Below are positions 51,885-59,728 of a stretch of DNA of 64,000 nucleotides, in pieces (within the stretch, counting starts at the first letter, position 1; the number at the start of each line of letters is the position of its first letter). Position numbers and translations under genes: made by a program. Under the pieces are notes generated by a model. It ran no database searches. It was not told where the DNA came from and saw only the letters and a program-made list of their open reading frames with translations. The stretch lies in NCBI GenBank assembly GCA_031257295.1, contig JAIROX010000003.1, forward strand, positions 1 through 64,000, in the 5' to 3' direction. This DNA comes from Candidatus Nomurabacteria bacterium (lineage in GTDB: Bacteria > Patescibacteriota > Saccharimonadia > Saccharimonadales > Saccharimonadaceae).

Positions 51885-52994
51885 CTACTGTAGATTTTCT
51901 GGGTTTAAGCACTCTAGCTCAGGCAACACAAAAAGCCCATTTTTGCGCACTAGCACGTCGTCAAGATAAATCTCGCCGCCGCCATATTCGGGGCGTTGCA
52001 CGCAGACTAAGTCCCAATGCACGGCTGACTTATTGCCGTTTGAAGCGTCTTCATAACAGGCACCAGGTGTTAAGTGAAAACTGCCAGCTATCTTTTCGTC
52101 AAATAGTATGTCATTCATAGGTTGCAAGATATACGGATTAAGCCCGAACGAAAACTCACCAAAATAGCGCGCGCCATCGTCAGTGTCGAGCAGCTGGTTA
52201 ATGCGTTCGTTGTTGTTGGCGGTGGCCTTGATGATCTTGCCGTTTTTCACCTCAAATGCCACGTTCTCATACTTAAAGCCTTGCTCGGTACTTGGCGCGT
52301 TGTAGCTGACGCGACCGTTCATCGACTCACGCACCGGCGCAGTATAGACTTCGCCGTCCGGAATATTCATTTTGCCATCGCACTTAATAGCTGAAATGCC
52401 CTTTATAGAGAAGGTTAGGTTGGTACCTGGCCCAGTGATATGCACTTTGTCAGTGCGATTCATAAGCGCCACTAGCGCGTCCATGGCCAGGCTCATCTTG
52501 CTATAGTCTAAGTTGCAAACGTCAAAATATAAATTCTCGAAACCCTCTAGGCTCATGCCGGCTAGTTGCGCCATCGAGCTATTTGGGTAGCGCAAAAGAA
52601 CCCATTTGGTATGGTCGACTCGTTGGCGCAAAACCGGGTCAAGTACTTTGCTGTATAAGCTCAGCTTTTCGGCTGGCACATCGGATAACTCAGTTATGTT
52701 GTCATCACCAGATATAGCAATGTAGGCGTCCATGCCCTTCATTTGCGCCAGCTGAATATCGCGCATAAATTCTAATTGTTGCTGTTCAGTACCGAGCAGT
52801 ATCTCCCGCATGATGCTTGAGTCGCGTGCTTCCACAAACGGCACTCCTCCCGCGCGGTAAATATCCTTAACCAACGTTTTTATTAGTGGCCGCGTAGCGA
52901 CGCCTTCATAAGATATCAATACTTTTTCACCTGCCTGCACGTCACAAGCATAAGTTACTAAGTTTTTGGCTAATTTTTTGATTCTTTTGTCCAT
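51885..52994 (-). CDS. M29-family aminopeptidase
   Basis: 369 aa, usual length for AmpS/aminopeptidase T. Conserved segments VEARDSSI, ITGPGTNLTFSIKG, NIPDGEVYTAP, NGKIIKATA, GEFSFGLNP and HWDLVC carry the metal-ligand Glu/His/Asp residues of family M29. It trims N-terminal residues from peptides in the cytoplasm. The start is leaderless type: TGGTAAAAT on the minus strand (53009-53001) ends 7 nt before ATG 52994. Confidence 0.93.
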   Translation of the reverse strand: MDKRIKKLAKNLVTYACDVQAGEKVLISYEGVATRPLIKTLVKDIYRAGGVPFVEARDSSIMREILLGTEQQQLEFMRDIQLAQMKGMDAYIAISGDDNITELSDVPAEKLSLYSKVLDPVLRQRVDHTKWVLLRYPNSSMAQLAGMSLEGFENLYFDVCNLDYSKMSLAMDALVALMNRTDKVHITGPGTNLTFSIKGISAIKCDGKMNIPDGEVYTAPVRESMNGRVSYNAPSTEQGFKYENVAFEVKNGKIIKATANNNERINQLLDTDDGARYFGEFSFGLNPYILQPMNDILFDEKIAGSFHLTPGACYEDASNGNKSAVHWDLVCVQRPEYGGGEIYLDDVLVRKNGLFVLPELECLNPENLQ

Positions 52995-53054
52995 ATATCC
53001 ATTTTACCATAAGATTTTTAACAGGGGTGAACAAGACATTTTATGATAAAACTA

Positions 53055-53083
53055 TTGACATTACTAAGCGCTTGTGCTATACT
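53055..53083 (+). promoter_or_regulatory. Strong promoter upstream of a small ORF
   Basis: TTGACA, 17-bp spacer, TATACT with TG one base upstream. A start near 53090 gives an A-rich leader of about 60 nt. Confidence 0.78.
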
Positions 53084-53149
53084 TTGAGAGAGTTTGAATA
53101 AAGAAAACAAAAAATAATTAAAAAACAAGCTCGGGAGAAAACAAAATAT

Positions 53150-53269
53150 ATGTTAAAAACATTGACAGATGCAATAGCAAAATTAGCAAAAGAAGAAAGT
53201 GGCATAAAAGCACATAAACTATCATTTTTAGAGACAAGGCTCAAAGAGCTAGAAGACGTTGAGCTATAG
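53150..53269 (+). CDS. Small Lys/Glu/Leu-rich protein (39 aa)
   Basis: The ORF encodes an amphipathic helical peptide beginning MLKTLTDAIAKLAKEESG and containing FLETRLKELEDVEL. It has a consensus promoter 60 nt upstream and GGGAG about 12 nt before the start. Codon bias is AT-rich compared with neighbours. It precedes the histidine phosphatase gene by 85 nt. No family recognised; it may be a small regulatory or structural protein. Confidence 0.5.
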   Translation: MLKTLTDAIAKLAKEESGIKAHKLSFLETRLKELEDVEL

Positions 53270-53354
53270 GCTTATGCTTGGCGATCAACATGGACGACAC
53301 TATAATTTAAAGTGAATATAGAACTTTTATATCTAAAGAAAAGAGGTGAGATGA

Positions 53355-54104
53355 GTGAATCTACCAGAAAAGCTGATCTTCGTGCGGCATTACAAAGCTC
53401 ACAAAGCCGGCAGCAAGCCGGTTGCCAAATACAAAGAGACAAGGCTGTCCGACTCGCAGTTCCCGCTAAGGCAAGAAGGGATTGCTCAGGCCAAAGTGGT
53501 GCGCAGTTGGCTTGACGTGGTGTTTCCGGAGATCGATGGTTATCTATGTCCGGAATATGTGCGTTCTAGCCAGAGTGCAGGGCTGACATTCCCAGATATA
53601 TCGTGGAGCGTTGACCCCAACCTGGACGAACGCAGCCATGGTACGGGCTTTGTGAGCTTCTTCCGCCAAGCGCTGAAAAGCTCAATCTTTCTGTATCACA
53701 CGCGTAGCGTGGAAAGCATGGTCGACGTGGTCGACCGATGGCAGAAAGTGAAGGCCAGACTGGCTGCGGAGTATGCTGACAGCAAGTGTGTGTTGGCGTT
53801 CTCGCATGGCGAATACATCGCTGGTGTGCAGTGTGACCTGGAGCGCATAAGCCGGGCTTGGTACGATCAGCACTATAAAGAGTTGATCTTACCACATGGT
53901 GGAATATTAGTTTATTCTCGCTATAGCCATGGTGACAGCGGCGACCTGCAGCCCGAGTATGTCAAGAAGCGGGTTGTAGACCTGTTCGGTCGAAAAGATA
54001 CTGGCTGGCTTGACATTAGCGGCGTTACTCCGGGGCCTGCAACTGCAGTTGCAGGCAGCACACTGGTTGATCGAGCGTGGCAATTCTCGATATTCGAAGA
54101 ATGA
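53355..54104 (+). CDS. Histidine-phosphatase-superfamily protein
   Basis: 249 aa, GTG start after AGAGGTGAG. FVRHYKAHK is the R-H-x active-site motif (usual R-H-G), RSSQSAGLT supplies the second Arg, DERSHG the acid, and AFSHGEYIAG the second His. It is related to phosphoglycerate mutase-like phosphatases. Replacement of Gly by Tyr in R-H-G is seen in some branches. Substrate unknown. A 22-nt perfect palindrome lies in its C-terminal coding region. Confidence 0.8.
   Translation: MNLPEKLIFVRHYKAHKAGSKPVAKYKETRLSDSQFPLRQEGIAQAKVVRSWLDVVFPEIDGYLCPEYVRSSQSAGLTFPDISWSVDPNLDERSHGTGFVSFFRQALKSSIFLYHTRSVESMVDVVDRWQKVKARLAAEYADSKCVLAFSHGEYIAGVQCDLERISRAWYDQHYKELILPHGGILVYSRYSHGDSGDLQPEYVKKRVVDLFGRKDTGWLDISGVTPGPATAVAGSTLVDRAWQFSIFEE
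54035..54056. repeat. 22-nt perfect palindrome inside a coding region
   Basis: GCCTGCAACTG and its complement join without a loop. It encodes PATAVAG near the end of the histidine phosphatase. It may slow elongation or be a binding site. Confidence 0.5.
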
Positions 54105-54107
54105 GCG

Positions 54108-54137
54108 TAAAAAGGCGTCCTAAGCGACGCCTTTTTT
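54108..54137. terminator. Bidirectional terminator
   Basis: AAAAAGGCGTC and GACGCCTTTTTT arms. It ends the histidine phosphatase gene and, on the other strand, overlaps the last codons of eno. Confidence 0.9.
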
Positions 54138-55412
54138 GAATGGGTGTGATAATTCAGCTTTCGGCTCAGCAGCGGCAATGCGCATCAGCTCATTGTACTT
54201 GGCGGTTCGTTCTGAGCGGCTGAGTGAGCCAGTTTTAATCTGGCCGGTGGCTAGGCCAACAGCTAGGTGAGCGATGGTGGTATCTTCGGTCTCACCGCTG
54301 CGATGGCTCATGATGATTGTGAACCCGGCGCTCTTGGCCAACTTAACGGCGGCGACGGTTTCGCTGAGACTGCCAATTTGGTTTGGCTTAACCAGGATTG
54401 AGTTCGCGGCGTGCTCGTCGATGGCTTTTTGCAACAACTTGACGTTAGTGACTAGCAGGTCATCGCCGACTAGCTGGACCCTGTCGCCTAGTTCGGCCTG
54501 TAAAGTTTGCCAGCCTTCCCAGTCGCTTTCGCTCAGACCGTCTTCAATCGACACGATGGGGTACTTATTGACTAATTTTTTGTACCACTCGATCATCTCG
54601 GCGCTGGTTAAGGTTTTGCCATCGGCCTTCAGGTGGTACTTGCCACCGCTGTAAAATTCACTAGATGCAGCATCAATAGCGTAGGCGATATCTTTGCCCA
54701 ACTGATAGCCGGCCGCTTCAATAGCTTGGCGGATCAGCTTGAACGGGCCTTCATTGCCACCCTTAATCTTGGGGGCATAGCCGCCTTCGTCGCCAACAGT
54801 GGTGGCGTAGCCCTTACTTTTTAAGACCTTACCGAGCTGATGAAAAACTTCGGCACCCATGCGTACAGCATCGTCAATCGTTTTGGCGTCAACCGACACG
54901 ATCATGTATTCCTGGATATCGGTTGCCCAGTCAGCGTGCGTGCCGCCATTCTCAACATTCATCATCGGCATGGGCAGGCTGATGGGTGAGGTTTTAGTAA
55001 GCCGAGCGACATATTTATAGAAGGGCAGGTGGCTTTCAGAAGCAGCGGCCTTGGCCGTGGCTAGGCTAACGGCCAAGATAGCGTTGGCGCCCAACTTAGA
55101 CTTGTTCTCGGTACCATCTAGCGCAATCATCACCGAATCAATCGACGCTTGGTCGTTGGCTTCTTTACCACGCAGAGCAGGTAATATGGTTTCTTGGATA
55201 TTCTTGATGGCTTTGGTAACACCTTTGCCGCCATAAGCTTTTAATCCGTCGCGCAGCTCTAAGGCTTCGCCCGAACCAGTGCTGGCACCACTGGGCACAG
55301 CGGCTCGCCCCACAGCGCCACTTTCGAGTGCGACGTCACACTCCACGGTTGGGTTGCCGCGGCTATCTAATATCTGTCTGGCTACTATATTTTTTATCTT
55401 AAACCCACTCAT
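54120..55412 (-). CDS. eno: Enolase
   Basis: 430 aa. N-terminal [16 protein letters not shown], substrate loop [11 protein letters not shown], metal ligands in [20 protein letters not shown] and VGDDLLVTN, catalytic Lys in [12 protein letters not shown], and [17 protein letters not shown]. It converts 2-phosphoglycerate to phosphoenolpyruvate in glycolysis. TGTTACAAT on the minus strand ends 10 nt before the start, so the leader is about 3 nt. Confidence 0.97.
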   Translation of the reverse strand: MSGFKIKNIVARQILDSRGNPTVECDVALESGAVGRAAVPSGASTGSGEALELRDGLKAYGGKGVTKAIKNIQETILPALRGKEANDQASIDSVMIALDGTENKSKLGANAILAVSLATAKAAASESHLPFYKYVARLTKTSPISLPMPMMNVENGGTHADWATDIQEYMIVSVDAKTIDDAVRMGAEVFHQLGKVLKSKGYATTVGDEGGYAPKIKGGNEGPFKLIRQAIEAAGYQLGKDIAYAIDAASSEFYSGGKYHLKADGKTLTSAEMIEWYKKLVNKYPIVSIEDGLSESDWEGWQTLQAELGDRVQLVGDDLLVTNVKLLQKAIDEHAANSILVKPNQIGSLSETVAAVKLAKSAGFTIIMSHRSGETEDTTIAHLAVGLATGQIKTGSLSRSERTAKYNELMRIAAAEPKAELSHPFKKGVA

Positions 55413-55480
55413 GATGGTTCCATTGTAACAAAAATCTAGCCCTTTTTGTAGAGCTAGATTTTCTGCTATGGTAGGCTTAC

Positions 55481-55783
55481 TTAACGTGTTGAACGACGAA
55501 AAGTGTTGCCGCCACGGTTGCCATCGCCCTCGCCCTTGGCGCGAGCTAAGCTAACGGTAATCTCACGGCCATCAAGTGACTTGCCGTTCAACTCATCGAC
55601 AGCTTTTTGATTGTTGGCAGCGTCTTCAAACTCGACAAAGCCAAAGCCACGGCTGCGGCCGCTTTCGCGGTCGGTAATAACACGGGCGCTTTTGACCTCG
55701 CCAACCGACTCGAAGAAAGCCTTCAGGCTGTCGTCGGTGGTGTCGTACGAAAGACTACCTACAAATAGATTTTGTTGTTGCAT
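55481..55783 (-). CDS. RRM-type RNA-binding protein
   Basis: 100 aa from the ATG after AAGGA; a longer in-frame start at 55846 has no such site. One RNA recognition motif: RNP2 NLFVGSLSY and RNP1 [10 protein letters not shown], followed by a short Arg/Gly-rich tail ([15 protein letters not shown]). Like cyanobacterial and other bacterial Rbp proteins it probably binds mRNA or sRNA. A candidate structured RNA is transcribed divergently from the adjacent region. Confidence 0.92.
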   Translation of the reverse strand: MQQQNLFVGSLSYDTTDDSLKAFFESVGEVKSARVITDRESGRSRGFGFVEFEDAANNQKAVDELNGKSLDGREITVSLARAKGEGDGNRGGNTFRRSTR

Positions 55784-55916
55784 TTCTCTATCCTTACAAA
55801 TTATAACGTCAGATCGACCAATCACGTCATATTTCGTAAGAATCACTTATAAGCGGCGCTTACTCGAACGTAAACTTCTGAACAACTACATTATAACAAA
55901 AAAACTTATTTTGTGC

Positions 55917-55945
55917 TTGCAAATTGTTTTTAGGTGGTTTATATT
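55917..55945 (+). promoter_or_regulatory. Promoter of the candidate ncRNA
   Basis: TTGCAA, 17-bp spacer, TATATT; start near 55952. No long ORF follows on the plus strand before the terminator. Confidence 0.55.
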
Positions 55946-55951
55946 AAGCAT

Positions 55952-56111
55952 AAGCTGGTACGCTTCGCGGGGTTCCGACATTCGTGTAGGAATTTGTGTG
56001 GAGACAAAAATCAAAAACAGCGGATTAAAACAAAACAATGTGCCCCAGGGTGGGCGCGTAACAGCGGTTATAGGGAGCGAGCTGGGTAGAGACGGCTCGC
56101 TTCTTTTTGCT
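55952..56111 (+). ncRNA. Candidate structured noncoding RNA (about 160 nt)
   Basis: Between the RRM gene and the HdeD-like gene lies a segment with its own promoter and terminator. Hairpins: TTCC-G-ACA-TTCG-TGT-A-GGAA (55973-55992, UUCG tetraloop), GTGCCC/GGGCGC (56040-56057), and a final GCGAGC/GCTCGC stem (56077-56100) with a TTTTT tail at 56104-56108. It contains ACAGCGG twice. It does not match tmRNA, SRP RNA, RNase P RNA or 6S RNA cores that I can recall. Class unknown. Confidence 0.5.
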
Positions 56112-56135
56112 TTTTGATTCGTTTCTTAGTAAAAT
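56107..56135 (+). promoter_or_regulatory. Promoter of the HdeD-like gene
   Basis: TTGCTT, 17-bp spacer, TAAAAT. The -35 overlaps the T-run of the ncRNA terminator. AGGAGA precedes ATG 56165. Confidence 0.5.
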
Positions 56136-56164
56136 CGAAGCATAAGCTTATTTAGGAGATAAAC

Positions 56165-56773
56165 ATGAGAAAACTTATTAAAAATTATATTGAGAGCTAC
56201 TGGTGGTATTTTGTTCTGCAATCTGCCATTACTATGGCTTTGGGCCTGTTTGCTCTTTTTGCGCCAACCAAGGCGCTTAGCGTAATCTTGGTTGTTGTGG
56301 CTTGCGCACTTATCTTGATGGGTCTAGTCGGCGTGCTCCGGATGTCGTACGATTATAGCCGCCGCCCACACCGCCGCTGGGGTGATAGCTTTGTGTTGGC
56401 ACTAGTAGAATTAGCGCTTGGCATATTCTTCCTGCTTTACCCAGGTGCCAGTTTCGTGGTCACGGCTACGGTATTTGGTGTGGTTATCCTGGTACGCGGT
56501 ATTTTTGACCTGCTGGTGGGCTTACTTAACCTTAAGGACCCAATTGATAGGTTTTTCTGGATTGTAGCCGGCGCGGCCGGTGTTATACTTGGCTTTTCTA
56601 TCTTCGCGCATGCGGATACAGTAAGTATTCTCATGATTATGCTACTAGGCACCTATATGCTTATCTTGGGCCTGAGCAATCTGTTTTATGGTTTGCATAT
56701 GCGCACTAAGCCAGTCAATATTAAGAAAGCCGTTAAACCAGTTCGAAAAGCACAAACCAAGGCTAAAAAATAG
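56165..56773 (+). CDS. HdeD/DUF308-like membrane protein
   Basis: 202 aa with six hydrophobic helices in three similar pairs, and GVLRMSYDYSRRPHRRW and LVRGIFDLLVGLLNL segments typical of the DUF308 (HdeD) repeat. In enterobacteria HdeD is linked to acid resistance; the mechanism is unknown. It has a Lys-rich C-terminal tail (KAVKPVRKAQTKAKK). It is 3 nt from the MurF gene, so probably one operon with it. Confidence 0.8.
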   Translation: MRKLIKNYIESYWWYFVLQSAITMALGLFALFAPTKALSVILVVVACALILMGLVGVLRMSYDYSRRPHRRWGDSFVLALVELALGIFFLLYPGASFVVTATVFGVVILVRGIFDLLVGLLNLKDPIDRFFWIVAGAAGVILGFSIFAHADTVSILMIMLLGTYMLILGLSNLFYGLHMRTKPVNIKKAVKPVRKAQTKAKK

Positions 56774-56776
56774 CCC

Positions 56777-58090
56777 ATGTTCAAATACTACGTTCAGAAA
56801 AAGCTCGAAAGATATGTAAAAAAGTACTTTCGGCGCCATCCAGAAGTTAAGCTGGTGGTGGTGACCGGTAGCGTTGGTAAAACTGGCACCAAGGCGGCGA
56901 TTGCTGAGGTTTTAGCTCAGCAGTACCGTGTGCGCATGAGCCTGAGGAACTTAAACACCGAAATCGGTGCACCGATGTCTATCCTGGGGATAGACATGCC
57001 AGATAGTCTTAGGAGTATGGGGGCTTGGCGACGTGTCTTCAGAATTGCACGGCAGCGCCTTAGGGCGCAAACCGACGTGGATATCGTAGTGCAAGAGTTG
57101 GGCGCCGATAAACCTGGTGATATCGCGGCTTTCATGAAGTACCTGAAGCCAGATATTGCAGTTGTTGCGGCTGTAACGCCGGAGCACATGGAGTTTTTCA
57201 AGAACATCGAGGCAGTTGCTGAAGAAGAAATCACGGCCGCTAACGCTGCCAAAGTGGCGGTTATCAACCGCGAAGATGTTGATGGTGAGCATTTTGCGCA
57301 GTACTTAAGCAACCCCAATATCTACACTTATGGTGATACTGACGCTGCAGAATATAGTTTCGAGGTCCAGGACTTTGATGTAGCTGGTGGCTATAAAGGA
57401 GCTTTTTTGACTCCGAATGGTCGTATTCCGGTCGAGGGTATCCATGTGGTTGGCCAACATAACTTGAGGCCGATATCGGCAGCTGTTGCGGTGGGGGCTT
57501 TGCTGGAGGTGCCGGTCGATAAGATGGTGGCTGGCGTGACTAAGGTTCGTCCGGTGCCAGGGCGGATGGATATTTTACGCGGGCTAGAGGGTGCCACGAT
57601 AATTGACGATAGCTATAATTCCAGTCCAGCAGCGGCTACAGCGGCGTTGGCCACTCTTTATTCAATCCAGGCGCCTGCGCGCATTGCAGTGCTTGGCGAT
57701 ATGGCCGAGCTAGGTGACATATCAGCTGAGGAACACAAGAAACTGGGCGAACTGTGCGATCCTGCGTTGCTTTCCTGGGTGGTTACAGTTGGCCCACAAA
57801 GTAAGCAATATCTAGCACCGGTTGCTAAAGCCAAGGGGTGCCAAGTAGCAAGTTTTGATAACGCCTTACAAGCGGGCGCTTTTGTACATAAAGTGCTGGA
57901 GCCAGGCGCCTTCGTGCTGTTTAAGGGCTCGCAAAGCGGTGTTTATCTTGAGGAAGCGGTTAAAGTGATTCTGCACAGCACCGAGGAGGTGAATGATCTG
58001 GTGCGCCAAACCCCAGAGTGGGTGCATATCAAAACGGAATTCTTCGACAGTTTTGAGTCAGAGGTTGATGCCGGCGATGATAAGTATTAA
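56777..58090 (+). CDS. murF: UDP-MurNAc-tripeptide--D-Ala-D-Ala ligase (MurF)
   Basis: 437 aa, soluble. ATP loop VTGSVGKTGTKAAI (about 29-42), NLNTEIGAPM, QELGADKPGDI, TPEHMEFF, then GQHNLRPISAAVAVG, DDSYNSSP and LGDMAELG, all in the order of MurF. The GDMAELG motif makes it the more classical of the two MurF-like proteins in this window. It joins the D-Ala-D-Ala dipeptide to the cell-wall precursor. Neighbouring genes are membrane proteins of unknown role. Confidence 0.85.
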   Translation: MFKYYVQKKLERYVKKYFRRHPEVKLVVVTGSVGKTGTKAAIAEVLAQQYRVRMSLRNLNTEIGAPMSILGIDMPDSLRSMGAWRRVFRIARQRLRAQTDVDIVVQELGADKPGDIAAFMKYLKPDIAVVAAVTPEHMEFFKNIEAVAEEEITAANAAKVAVINREDVDGEHFAQYLSNPNIYTYGDTDAAEYSFEVQDFDVAGGYKGAFLTPNGRIPVEGIHVVGQHNLRPISAAVAVGALLEVPVDKMVAGVTKVRPVPGRMDILRGLEGATIIDDSYNSSPAAATAALATLYSIQAPARIAVLGDMAELGDISAEEHKKLGELCDPALLSWVVTVGPQSKQYLAPVAKAKGCQVASFDNALQAGAFVHKVLEPGAFVLFKGSQSGVYLEEAVKVILHSTEEVNDLVRQTPEWVHIKTEFFDSFESEVDAGDDKY

Positions 58091-58099
58091 AGGGGAAAT

Positions 58100-59695
58100 A
58101 TGAACGACGATATCTTAAAACAGGCAGAGAACGAAGTGCCGGCAGAGGCCGCACCTCTTTTTGGTGATAGCGCACCAATGGCCACACCCACACCAAACTT
58201 AACTACTGGTCCTGAGATCAATGGCACGAAGCCAGCTGGCAAGAAAAAGCTTAAGAAAAGCTTGATTATAGGTATTGTCGTTGCCGCCGTGTTGGTTATT
58301 GGCACCACAGCGGCTGTACTCGGATATTTCTTGTGGTATCAGAACCCAGAGAAAGTTGTATTTGACTCCATCACCAATGCTATAAAAGCCAAGTCAATTA
58401 AAGCCACTGGCGAGCTGAAACTAAAAGTTAACGACAACAGTGACTCTGCAGGAATCAAAAGCGCAACACTAACATTAATTGAAAAGGGCAATATAGCCAG
58501 TTATGATGTTGGCGCTAAGCTAACCGTTGACATTGCCAACCATGATAAGCCACTCAACCTGGAGGGCGGCGCTATCATGACTGAAGGTGGTGATATTTAT
58601 TTAAGAGTCTCTGGAGTGAAGAAGGTTATAGACTCATACCTAGAAAACATGAAGACCGAGGCGGACGTAAGCACTTATGAAGCGATTTACGCATCTGTTA
58701 AAAGCATTGTTGAGATGGTTGACGGCCAGTGGTGGAAGATCTCAGCAGCAGAGCTTAGTGAGCAAAACAAAGACTACGGTGAAGCCCAAAAATGTGTAAC
58801 TGGCGTTGCAAAAAAACTGGAGTCAGACGATTCTATGCGCGGGGAGCTGGCCGATCTCTACGGCAAAAATCGGTTTATCGTCATAAAGGAAAGCTTGGGC
58901 GAAAAGGACGGTAACTTGGGCTACAAAGTTGACGGTGATGGCAAAGCGGCTAAAAAGTTTGTGAAGGGCTTGAAAAACACTAAAGTTTACAAAGAGCTAC
59001 ATGATTGTAACGATTCGTTCACTATAGACGAGAGTTCTCTGGGCGATGATTCAAACTCCAACTCCGATGATGTAAAGGTTAGCACTGAGCTTTGGATTAG
59101 TAAGTTTGGCCACGAGTTGGTTGAGGTGAAAGCCTCGGTTTCGGACGATGGCACTAGGGTGACAGGCTCCTTGAAGCCAGTATTTAATAAATCGTCAGAA
59201 GTTAAAGCGCCGAGTGGCTCAAAGTCGATTAAAGAACTGATAGAGGCTGTTCAGAAGTTAGTAACCGGTGCGACAGGTGATGGAGGTGAGCAGGTGCCAA
59301 CTGGGTCTTTCCAGCAAAACCAGCGCGACACAGAGCGCAAAGACGAAGTTTCTATTGTCGGTAGTGCATTGACTAATTATCAGGCTAATAACCGTGGTAG
59401 TTTTCCAGATCCTACGACCATAAATGTTGCTGATCTAGCCAACAACCCTGTTTTCGCGGTGTATATGAAGGAGTTAAACGGTGCGATAGTAAAAACCGTA
59501 GTTATTCTGGATGGTAGCGGCGCCGCTTTTACTACAGCGTCAGGTGCTACGGTGGATAAGATAGTGATTGCAACTGGTGCCATGTGCGACCCCGGTGATG
59601 CTCAAAATGGCAAGTATATTAAGGCTGATTCAGCGCGTGATGCTGCTATTATTATAAAGTTAGAATCAAACATCTATTATTGCCAAGATATTTAG
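58100..59695 (+). CDS. Anchored extracellular protein with pilin-like C-terminal part
   Basis: 531 aa. Cytoplasmic N-terminus (about 1-52), one transmembrane helix (about 53-76), then an extracytoplasmic domain (about 85-385) with a lipid-carrier-like start (VVFDSITNAIKAKSIKATGELKLKV). After a linker, residues 410-531 contain NQRDTERKDEVSIVGSALTNY, very like the start of mature type IV pilin-like proteins of CPR bacteria (R-D-x-x-R-K-x-x-L). No prepilin peptidase site is seen, so the domain seems fused. Function unknown. Confidence 0.55.
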   Translation: MNDDILKQAENEVPAEAAPLFGDSAPMATPTPNLTTGPEINGTKPAGKKKLKKSLIIGIVVAAVLVIGTTAAVLGYFLWYQNPEKVVFDSITNAIKAKSIKATGELKLKVNDNSDSAGIKSATLTLIEKGNIASYDVGAKLTVDIANHDKPLNLEGGAIMTEGGDIYLRVSGVKKVIDSYLENMKTEADVSTYEAIYASVKSIVEMVDGQWWKISAAELSEQNKDYGEAQKCVTGVAKKLESDDSMRGELADLYGKNRFIVIKESLGEKDGNLGYKVDGDGKAAKKFVKGLKNTKVYKELHDCNDSFTIDESSLGDDSNSNSDDVKVSTELWISKFGHELVEVKASVSDDGTRVTGSLKPVFNKSSEVKAPSGSKSIKELIEAVQKLVTGATGDGGEQVPTGSFQQNQRDTERKDEVSIVGSALTNYQANNRGSFPDPTTINVADLANNPVFAVYMKELNGAIVKTVVILDGSGAAFTTASGATVDKIVIATGAMCDPGDAQNGKYIKADSARDAAIIIKLESNIYYCQDI

Positions 59696-59713
59696 TATTC
59701 AGTATTTGATATC

Positions 59714-59722
59714 TGATACAAT
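59714..59722 (+). promoter_or_regulatory. Extended -10 promoter of leuS
   Basis: TGATACAAT ends 7 nt before ATG 59729; predicted leaderless. Confidence 0.6.
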
Positions 59723-59728
59723 AGATAG

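Noticed and set aside
55952-56111. 6S, SRP or tmRNA identity for the orphan RNA
   Set aside because: No long closing helix with central bubble, no SRP GGAA/GCAGC loop, no tmRNA tRNA-like ends could be found.
55611-56117. Plus-strand 168-codon open frame across the RRM gene 5' part and the intergenic region
   Set aside because: Overlaps the RRM gene antisense, has no start signal, and its 3' half coincides with a structured, terminator-ended RNA candidate.
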